Part shown: one piece after another, positions 1 through 8,530 of the stretch
Layout: every line of letters starts with the position of its first letter
Position numbering within the stretch: the first letter of the stretch is position 1
Origin: Reclinomonas americana ATCC 50394
Taxonomy: Eukaryota > Jakobida > Jakobea > Jakobida
Direction of reading: 5' to 3'
NCBI GenBank assembly: GCA_048213135.1
Contig: PS015071.1
Coordinates: 57,986-79,991 of the forward strand
DNA: 22,006 nucleotides
The notes under the pieces: generated by a model
The model's input: the letters and a program-made list of their open reading frames with translations, nothing else
Database searches by the model: none
What the model was told of the DNA's origin: nothing
Position numbers and translations under genes: made by a program

Positions 1-401
1 CTCTCGGCGAGAACGGCCTGCCGCTGCGGCTCTTCCTCACGGCGGACTCGGCGGCGGTGGTCGACGAGTTCCGCCGCCAACTACCTCCCGACGTGCTGCT
101 CTACCTCGACAAGGAGATTGTGTACACGGGCGCCGATCCAGGCAGCCACTCCTCGTCGCCACAGAACTCCATGTACACTGCAACGGGCGGCGAAGAGACG
201 CACCTCGATCGCAACGTGGCCGATCTCTTCCTGCTGGCCTCCACGCAGGTGCTGCTGTACACCACCGACTCGCCGTTCGGACAGCACGCGGTGGCCGTGG
301 CACGAGCCATTCCGCGCCTGCAGCCCGTGCAAGCGTACCCGCTGTCCACCACAATACGAGGCGAGCCGCCACCCGTGTGCCCCGCAGTGTACAAGTCATG
401 A
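1..401 (+). CDS. Fucosyltransferase-like protein, C-terminal fragment (5' end outside window)
   Basis: An open frame runs from position 3 to a TGA at 399-401, giving about 132 residues with no start codon, so this is the last exon or exons of a gene entering from the left. It reads LRLFLTADS followed by a variable loop, then NVADLFLLASTQVLLYTTDS and FGQHAVAVA. A beta strand ending in TDS, followed by a helix with (A)DL.LLA and a TDSPFG.. segment, is the layout of the donor-binding C-terminal half of GDP-fucose-type transferases with a GLG..R core (FUT8/NodZ/O-FucT-like fold). The complementary N-terminal half is seen in the minus-strand gene to the right, so the two are probably relatives. 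The donor sugar cannot be fixed from this fragment. The frame is convincing as coding; the family call is an inference from motifs. Confidence 0.6.
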   Translation, partial: LGENGLPLRLFLTADSAAVVDEFRRQLPPDVLLYLDKEIVYTGADPGSHSSSPQNSMYTATGGEETHLDRNVADLFLLASTQVLLYTTDSPFGQHAVAVARAIPRLQPVQAYPLSTTIRGEPPPVCPAVYKS

Positions 402-444
402 TTGGTTTATGAAGGCCTAGGGGAAAGGGGGCGAGGGATTCGAA

Positions 445-632
445 NNNNNNNNNNNNNNNNNNNNNNNNNNNNNNNNNNNNNNNNNNNNNNNNNNNNNNNN
501 NNNNNNNNNNNNNNNNNNNNNNNNNNNNNNNNNNNNNNNNNNNNNNNNNNNNNNNNNNNNNNNNNNNNNNNNNNNNNNNNNNNNNNNNNNNNNNNNNNNN
601 NNNNNNNNNNNNNNNNNNNNNNNNNNNNNNNN
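445..632. other. Assembly gap (188 N)
   Basis: This run of N separates two convergent fucosyltransferase-like gene pieces. The left gene ends 43 bases before it. The right gene runs into it in mid-exon, so at least the C-terminal half of the right gene is missing. The stated length may not be the real one. Confidence 0.99.
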
Positions 633-2753
633 TGTCGCCATGTGCGGCCGAGTACTCCTGGTAACAGCGCAGGAAAAGGGCGACGGCGGCGGCGGGTGAC
701 TCGGCGGAGAGAGTTTGACTGCGCACTTGCATGCCGACGGCTGTCGAAAAGGGGAGGGTACTTGAGCGGAGGAGGACGGGAAGTGCAGTGCGTTGCGACT
801 CAACTGTACGACTCGTCCATGCGCCTGCGCAGACGCGACATGACTCGCTGAATGTGATTCGACGGTCGCAGCAGAGCGCCAATACTGCGAAAAGAATAGA
901 TGCATGAGGATCGCTGACGTGTCCTTGCATGCACGCATGCCAGCGTCGACGCAACATGCGGCCCGTGTCGAGCAAGGCACCACTGAGACGATCGCGCTGC
1001 ACCAGTGCGCGGGTGAGCATGGCCAGTGAGGCACGCGAGCGAACCGTAAGCATCGGCTGCAGGGCACTGTCGCCGTGCTGCAGCGCCAGCGCGCTGACCG
1101 CAAAACCTGCAGTGAAATGAGTAATCCTTGCTCCGTTATGCCACACTCCACTAACACGCACCTTCGTGGTCCAAATCGAGCGACTGGGAGCCGATGGTGA
1201 AGCAGAGGCGCGACTGAACGTCACTGAGCTCGTACGGTCGCATCAGGGGCACAAAGAAGCGATCGAACGACGCCGGCGGTAGCCAGTCGATCACCAGCAG
1301 ACGGTGGGTGAGTGCTGCAAAATTCACCGCGTCGGCCAGCTGCTCCATGCGCCGACCAATGCCTGTGCGCGGGTGGTACGGAGTGAACAACTCTGTCGAT
1401 GGGGATCGATCTTAACCAGCACCCTCACCTCCCACCGGCTGCCAGATGAGCACTCGCGGCAAGCAGCCACGCGTCTGTGTCACCAGCTCCCGCTGCCAGG
1501 CGAAAAACGATGCCACCAGCTCCGACTCTGCGGTCGGCGAGTGCCACGCGGAGAACTCGAATGGTCTCCACTCGGTTTCTACACTCGAGTCAGTGGCGTA
1601 GAAAAACGGTGGTCCACATCGCTGCCGCTCACCAAACAACACGTCGTAGAATCGCCTCTGTGGTCGTGTGGGCGACAAAAGCAAGTCGACCTCCACGTTC
1701 TCGTAGTGCATGCTGTTGGACTCCTCGATCTGCACCCACACCGCCCACACGAGCAGTGCCAGTGCAACAGCAAGTGTGGCCACGAGAAGAATTCGCATGC
1801 ACCAGTCACTCTGCAGAGCGATGCAGAAGCACAGTTGTTATCACAAGACGAGCGCCACAACCACACAAACGCCCCCAACTCCACGCACCTCGCGACGCCG
1901 CCGCTCCTCCGCCTCCCGCTGCTTCTGCTGCTCCTTGGCGATGCGTAATCTCAGCAGCGATTCGGCTGCATTGGAGACTGGACCGCGTCTACCTGGCGCT
2001 GGTGAGGAAGCAGTAGCAGCAGCAGCACTAGCAGGTCGCCGCCCAGCACCAGCCACCGCCGGTGCGTTGTTGACAGACTCTGTCATTGTCGAGATCGATC
2101 CACCACCAAACACTCCAGCACCATCATCCGCGTACTGCAGACGCCGCCGAGTGCTGCCTGTCGCTCGCGTATCGCGTCGCGGAGGTGGCTCGGTGCGAGT
2201 GGACAGCGCACTCACCAGAGGCTACAACACCAACACCAATCAGTTCAACATCATCGTCATCAATCATCATCATCTGATCTCGCATTTCGCGCCCAACCTT
2301 GCCACGCACAGTCTCGGCGGTCACTGCCAGTGGGCGTGCGTTCTGTGACGGCGCATCGCCCTCCGCCATGAGATCATGCAAGAGGCGCTGCCAGTCGGCC
2401 TGCGACGATGCGGTGGAGGAGGCGGTGGAGGAGAGAGATGACGTGGATGTGGCGGTCTCTCCTCCTTGATGCTGCTTGATGCTCCACGGATGCCGCTCTG
2501 TCACACCAGACGCTCCTCCTCGTGCTGCTACCGCTGCTGCTGCTGCTTCATTGCGCCCCGTGCGTGTGAACGACCATGCCCGATCGTACAGGTACGATGC
2601 GCCACCGTCATCGTCCTCGTCATCGTCATGATCGGCGGGTGGCACTGGCGAGTGATACGAGGTGGGTGTGACGAGTGGAGAAACGTCGGCACTCGGTGGC
2701 GCCAGGTACAGCTCCGAGGCCAGCACCGGTGGGGCCACAAGGCGCCGGCGCAT
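633..2753 (-). CDS. Type II membrane fucosyltransferase-like protein (3' end lost in gap)
   Basis: Model: complement of exons 2753-2216, 2157-1889, 1810-1429, 1392-1162, 1106-956, 884-805 and 740-633 (open into the gap). All junctions keep frame. Residues 1-273 form a cytoplasmic tail: an acidic run (DHDDDEDDD), Ser/Thr/Ala-rich stretches, then a basic helix rich in E, Q, K and R ending in RRRRE. A single membrane anchor follows (about 274-295; ILLVATLAVALALLVWAVWV). The lumenal part carries HPRTGIGRRMEQLADAVNFA and LLVIDW, the GxG..R substrate loop and strand of GDP-fucose-type transferases, and later VGMQVRS, like the V(G)xxIR motif of that fold. Golgi residence and glycan transfer are inferred from topology and fold. 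The start is the first in-frame ATG; an upstream untranslated exon cannot be excluded. One intron is only 36 nt; two donors are GTTGCGT and GTTGAGT. Confidence 0.75.
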
Positions 2754-3586
2754 GCGTGTGTGTCGGCAGTCAATGTTCGCAGCGATCGACAAATTGATCG
2801 GGTTGTCAAACGCATGCGCAAGCTTGCAAGCCCTGCGATCTGCAGACGTAGTACTAGGGAGGTGTACGAGGATCCGACCGAGCAGCAAGAAGTTGCAGCA
2901 CGCTCGTATGTTGCAACTGAGAAACAGGATTTTCCCATTGTCGCGACCTCGAATTCGAAGCAAGATAGCCGCCAAGGTTGCTGACCTGTTTCCCGATTCA
3001 GCCACGGCCCCCCAACTCACGGGTTCAGCTTTTCGCCCAACTCAACTGCAACACAGCAACAGATATTGATACTGTACATCGATTCGAACCGAGCACCCAG
3101 CATTTGACGACAGGATCGCAGCCAGCGGCGCGCATCCTCACTCTACTTGTCCAGATCTTCTCGTTCTCTCCTTCTATGCATCACCATGGCAAGCAGTGAT
3201 CCTCTACGCGCCATGATCGCAAGGAAGATCCTCCACTTCAAAAAGATCCTCACATCAGCCACCACTCGCAATTGACGCCGCACTCGACTCGGTGGTCGTC
3301 ACATGCTGCGCCACCGTGTCGTTGATGCGTGCGATCAGATGCTAGCAGCGTGTGGTGCAGCGGCCGACCCAGGGTGTGTGTCGGGCAGGCTGCAGCGGGC
3401 GGTGCGCACTCGAGCGAATGAATTCGAATTCCGCGTGTTCAAAATCAATCCTCTGACGGAAAAACTCGATATCAGACAACCCTCCTTCCCCACCCTCTTT
3501 CGCTTTATCTGCGGAGCAAAGACCACCACCTCCCTCTCTATCGCTCTATTGCTTCATTGCTCTCTCTCTTTCTCTCTCTCTCTCTC
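2754..3586. other. Intergenic region between divergent genes
   Basis: This 833-bp stretch separates the starts of the minus-strand transferase gene and the plus-strand EGF-repeat gene, so it should hold both promoters. I see no TATA-like box that I would defend. It contains short open frames without recognisable motifs. Its right end is a CT-rich tract. Confidence 0.6.
3561..3586 (+). repeat. Pyrimidine (TC) tract abutting a start codon
   Basis: An almost pure run of T and C, mostly TC dinucleotides, ends exactly at the ATG of the EGF-repeat gene. It may be a pyrimidine-rich initiator with a very short leader, or only one of the many TC microsatellites in this window. Confidence 0.7.
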
Positions 3587-6500
3587 ATGAAACACGCTTC
3601 TCTTCTGCTCGTGCTGCTGGGGCTCGGCCTCCTGCTGGCATGTCTGGCCAGCACTGCTCGTGGTTTGTTCACCCCCCTGGACATGCCCTCTGCATGCGCA
3701 CGTTGAGGGCTGTGATTGACACTAAGATGCCCGTTCTCTCTTGTCTCTTCTGCAGCTGCCTTTTACGAGGATGCCTCGCTCGGTGAGTCGAACAAACCAA
3801 TGTGCGTCCGCACAGCACATTGTATTTATCGTTTGTGACTGCTGCAGAGGATGATGGCGAGGAGGGCATCCTGAAGGCCATCTGCACGCCGAACGGTGGC
3901 GAATGCAACCCGAACGTACGTCTCCTTGCCTACTGCTTCACCTCGTCGTCGGTGAAAATCACTTATCTCGATTGCGCAGGGCCAATGCAAGAAGGGCAAA
4001 TGCGAGTGTCACTACAAGTTGCGTCTCTCCCTCTTCCTCTCACACTCTTTCCTATCTGTTATTAACGAACGCGTTGCGCGTGCAGCTGCTTCAACTTTGG
4101 TGGAAACGACAATCGATGTGACTAGTTGCGCATATTGGTTTTTCCGAGTGGATTCTCCCGCTTGCCTAATCTGTTTTGTTGTCGACTGGTGCAGCTGGAA
4201 GGGACCGAAGTGTACGTGCCACAAGTACGCCACTTGGTGAGTGCAGAGTACCATCGTTGCCGCAGCAGCAGCACGCCATCCGCTGACTGCGTTTTTCACA
4301 GTTCGAGCCACGGACACTGCGATTCCAGTATGTTCGAGTGGGCCGCATTATTTTGTGAGGTTTTTGATCCGGTTTCTCACACTGTGAGAGCACAGACGGC
4401 CTCTGTGTCTGCGACAAGGGCTACTATGGACAGAAGTGCAACAAGAAATGCAGCGTTGCGTCTCTCCTCCTCCCATGTTACGTGCTGCCGGTTCGACTGC
4501 TGAGAATCTCTTGCTTTCCGCAGGATGAAAACTCGTGCAGCGGTCACGGCTTCTGCAACGCCAAGGGCGGCTGCACGTGCGAGAGCAACTGGGCTGGGGT
4601 GTGTGATTGCCAAGCTTCTATCGTTTGTGTGCAGAGATTCTGTTGCTTACCTTCCTCTCGCCTGACGCAGCCCGAATGCGAGAAGTGTGCTCCGAACTAC
4701 TACGGCGACCAGTGCAAAGTGTTCTGCTCGGTTCGTGCTTGTGGTGTAACCTTCCTCCACGCCAGGCATCTGCTCTCATTGCTTGCGCCCTGCACACAGG
4801 ACAAGAAGACATGCAACGGGCATGGCAAGTGCAACAAGCACGGTACGTGCGATTGCAAGGAAAACTTCTACGGCGACAAGTGCGACGTGTTCTGCTCGGT
4901 GAGTGCGTGGTGTGTCACGCAGTTTGCATCTTCTGCCCCTCATGGATCCTCGCACGCAGGAGAAGAAGTCGTGCAATGGGCACGGCAAGTGCCAGGACGA
5001 CGGCTCGTGCGATTGCAAGGACAACTACTACGGCACTCACTGCAGTGTGTTCTGCTCGGTTTGTGCACACGGCACTTCTCTCTACTGCACGCATGCTGCT
5101 GGCTCACACACTCTCAACGCAGGACAAGGACACTTGCCACGGACACGGCAAGTGCAAGGACGACGGCTCATGCAAGTGCAACGAGAACTACTACGGAGAC
5201 AAGTGCGGCGTATTCTGCTCGGTTTGTGCAAACTGCACTTCTCTCATCTGCTTCCATATGCCGGTGGGCTCACACCCTCGACGCTCGCAGCCTCACGACA
5301 CGTGCAATGGACACGGCAAGTGCAAGAACAATGGCTCGTGCGACTGCGAAGACAACTACACTGGGGTTCGTTTGCGGAGTCTCGGTTTGCCAACACGTCC
5401 GTACGTGTGTGCTGCAGCAATTTGTGCTCACCACTGCCACTGGGTTCCTGTGCTATAGGACTCGTGCAACAAGTGCGCCGAGGGATTCTCGGGTCCGAAA
5501 TGCACCAAAAAGCCCCACCCCGACAGCTGGCGAAATGGCATTCGCAGTCGCGGCAACGCCGACGGCGCTGGCACTGACTGCACCAACCCGGTGGGCGGCG
5601 GTGTCACTGGCTCCGAGGCCGTGTGCAAGATCGCCTGCAATGTTGCGTTTTTGTTGTGTGCAGCACGCACGCATGTGTGCGGGGGAGAGAGGAGGAAGCT
5701 GATGTGTGGACACAGGCGACTTTAACGTGCAGTGGAAACGGCGAATGCCTGCCCGATGGAGGCTGCAACTGCACGTACGGCTGGGCTGGGGTGCGTGCCA
5801 TTGTATGCACGCAAGCAGTGCTCAGTGTCAACAGTCGATAACTTAGTGTTCTCGTGGTCACACAGTTGCACTGCGACCAATGCGCTCACCTTCACTGGGG
5901 CCCGAACTGCACCTTCTGCGAGGTACGTGTATGTCCCTTCCTGCATGGCAACAGTATTCCCACTCACCTATGCAACTCACAGCCGAACATCACCTGCAAC
6001 GGCCACGGCACATGCAGCACTAATGGAACCTGCGAGTGTACCGGCAACTTTAACGGGGTACGCTGCTTTTGTGGAGGCTGTGCTCAACACTGCATAAGCT
6101 CATCAACACACATTTGCAGGCCGACTGCTCCACCTGCACTGATGGCTTTTATGGTCCCGACTGCAACGTCACCTGCAGTGTTCGTCCATCGTCTCTTTGT
6201 TGACAGTCGCTCGCTCTCTCGACTGATGGCACCTCGACTGATGCACAGGCCAACACCACTTGCAGCAACAATGGAGTCTGCAGCAACACCACAGGAAGGT
6301 GCCTGTGCGACTTTGGCTGGGATGGGGTTCGTGCTTTTGATCTGTGACCGTGATCTGACGTGCGCCACCGCCCTCACCACTCTCGTCGTTATGCAGGGTG
6401 ATTGTGCTAGTTGCGCTGCTGGTTTCCTCAACTTTAATGACTCTTGCCAGCCGTTCTGCAACGTTGCGTGCTCACAAGAACGTCATCAAAGAAGACTGTT

Positions 6501-7350
6501 GACTCAAATCTCTTCTCCGATATCACAGTCGACTGGCGACTGCAACAATCACGGCACGTGCACCAACGGCACATGCGAGTGCGAAACCCTGTGGGCTGGA
6601 GTGCGTCACTTGCACCACTGCCTGCCAGTCACTGCCTGTTGTGCATTGACTCCTGCGTGCACACACTGCAGGTCCACTGCGAGAATTGCGCTCAGTCCGG
6701 ATTCTTCGGAACCAACTGCAGCGTTCAATGCGACGTTGCGTGCGCTCGCTGTGCAGGCAGGCCTGGTGTTGCACACCATGCTCACACAATATGTATATCT
6801 CTTAGGCGGCCACCAACTGCACCAACCACGGACAGTGCAGCAGGAACGGATCATGCACCTGCAACGACGACTTTACCGGAGTGAGTCTCACTCGCCTCTA
6901 CTCCTCGAGCTCTGTTGCAGTTCCTGTTATTGACTGTGAGTATACGCACAGCCCAACTGCGCCAACTGCACGGAGAACTATTACGGCGACAATTGCGCTG
7001 TCTTCTGCGAGGTGCGAACTGATTATCATTATTGTTACATTTGTTTGTGACTGCTGACACACTTCTCTCCTCCATTCTCGTGATCGCCACGCAGGCCAGC
7101 GTCACGTGCCTGGGCCGCGGCACATGTGACGGCAACGGCACTTGCGTGTGCAGCGGCAACTTTGCCGGGGTAAGTGCAGTCGTCAGCAGTCGCCACTGCA
7201 AACAACACCCACTCTCACTCGTTACTCCAAATCGAGCAGCCATACTGTGAGCTTTGCAAGTACGGCTTCAGCGGCGACAATTGCACGGAGCGGGAGAACA
7301 ACTGTGATGTTGCGTCGGCGCCCTTGAGCACAACCATTGGCCGCATCACA

Positions 7351-7439
<89 letters not shown>

Positions 7440-8168
7440 CCCGCCGTCAATTGCACGGGCAACGGAATCTGCTGTGTTGACGGTACTTGTGCCTGCAATG
7501 CGAACTGGACTGGGGTGCGTCTGCATGCAGTTCTTGCACTCAACACCCGCTCGCACTACGCTTCTAACCCACATTCCTGTACACAGCCTCACTGCGATCA
7601 GCCGGCGAAGAACAACACCAACACGACGTGCTCTGTTGCGTACTCCCGCAGTGTGCTTCGTGCCACGCCTGTGTCGGGACTCACCTCGCTGTTCCTCTTC
7701 GCAGTCCAACTCCGATTGCAACAACCACGGCAATTGCACCAACGACAAGTGTGAGTGCAATCCGGGTTGGTGCGGCAAGACGTGCCAGATCCCCGTCACC
7801 AACAACTCTACCTGCCAGACTGGTGAGTTGTGTGTGACAACAAGCGCGCTATTGATGTAATCACTCATCTGCTGCAAAGACAACGACTGCCTCGCCCAAA
7901 CCCTCGGTGCGAGGGCCGGCAATGGCGGACTGATTGACGGTGGGCGGTGTGTGAACAACGTATGTGAGTGCGTGTCGGCCAATCCGGGCCTGCACTGCCA
8001 GTGCCGCGCAGGTCAGTCAGTGAGCGCACCATTTCCTCTGAGCATCCCCTGTCCCTTACCGAGCGAGCACACGCAGACTCGATTCTGTGCCCGGCGATCG
8101 ACGCGCGTCTCGCCGTCTTTGACTGGCACACCGGCAATTTCCTCGGCTGTCTCGACGTGTGCCAGTAG
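3587..8168 (+). CDS. Secreted EGF-repeat protein, 32 exons, 784 aa
   Basis: Exons: 3587-3662, 3756-3782, 3848-3915, 3980-4017, 4086-4124, 4195-4236, 4302-4327, 4396-4454, 4524-4598, 4671-4730, 4800-4898, 4960-5058, 5123-5221, 5291-5365, 5459-5641, 5716-5790, 5866-5922, 5983-6057, 6120-6179, 6249-6326, 6397-6462, 6529-6600, 6672-6734, 6806-6880, 6952-7011, 7095-7169, 7240-7308, 7440-7514, 7587-7634, 7705-7822, 7880-8011, 8077-8168. They join in frame to a TAG. Residues 1-26 are a signal peptide (MKHASLLLVLLG..., ending near STARG). About 14-15 tenascin/teneurin-like EGF modules follow, typified by CNGHGKC, GTCDC and FYGDKC. Residues 711-784 form a shorter Cys-containing tail without the EGF spacing. 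There is no membrane span or GPI-type tail, so it should be extracellular, perhaps adhesive or matrix-like. No orthologue is recognised. Eight donors are GTTGCG. Confidence 0.93.
7353..7438 (+). repeat. (CA)43 microsatellite filling an intron up to its 3' splice site
   Basis: An uninterrupted 86-nt CA run occupies most of the 131-nt intron 7309-7439. It ends directly in the acceptor AG at 7438-7439, with no separate pyrimidine tract. Most other introns of this gene are 57-93 nt. Confidence 0.97.
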
Positions 8169-8530
8169 TAATGCCGCCCACCCTCCCCCACAGCCTTTCG
8201 TTTTAGAGCCTGCTCGTGACCGGTTGTGCATGCATGCTGGTTCGTAGCGAGCGGCGGTGATGGTGGAAAGAAGAAGAAGAACAAGTGAAAGAGAACAACA
8301 TCAAATCTGTTCTTCAACAACAGTTTCTTCATTTTTCTTGCGTCCTCCTCCTCTCCAACCACACACCAGTCATCTTACTTTGGCAACACACATACACACA
8401 CAAGTATTCATGGGCAGGAATTACTGTGGCTGCAGCGCAATAGTGGCAAAGAGACTGGCGCGGCCGCGAAACACAACCAATGACAGGCATATGTCACGCG
8501 GGCATGGGCATGGGCATATTATGGAGCGTG
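8169..8530. other. Convergent intergenic region
   Basis: This 362-bp spacer lies between the 3' ends of the EGF-repeat gene and the UBL-SAM gene. It should carry both 3' untranslated regions. I find no coding exon and no clear polyadenylation hexamer. It has a short GGGCAT triplication near 8500-8517 and CT-rich patches. Confidence 0.6.

Noticed and set aside
3303-3590. 95-codon plus-strand open frame upstream of the EGF gene
   Set aside because: No motif is present, it ends in translated TC repeat, and it overlaps the true signal-peptide start in another frame.
4800-7510. O-fucosylation consensus C-X4-(S/T)-C in many EGF repeats, next to fucosyltransferase-like genes
   Set aside because: CNKHGTC, CQDDGSC, CKDDGSC, CSTNGTC and similar strings match the POFUT1 pattern literally. 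In these tenascin-type modules, however, they lie between the third and fourth cysteines, not the second and third as POFUT1 requires. The enzyme-substrate link is attractive but unsupported.
7222-7546. Long open frames of alternating Cys-Val or Thr-His over the CA tract
   Set aside because: They are translations of a dinucleotide repeat inside an intron.
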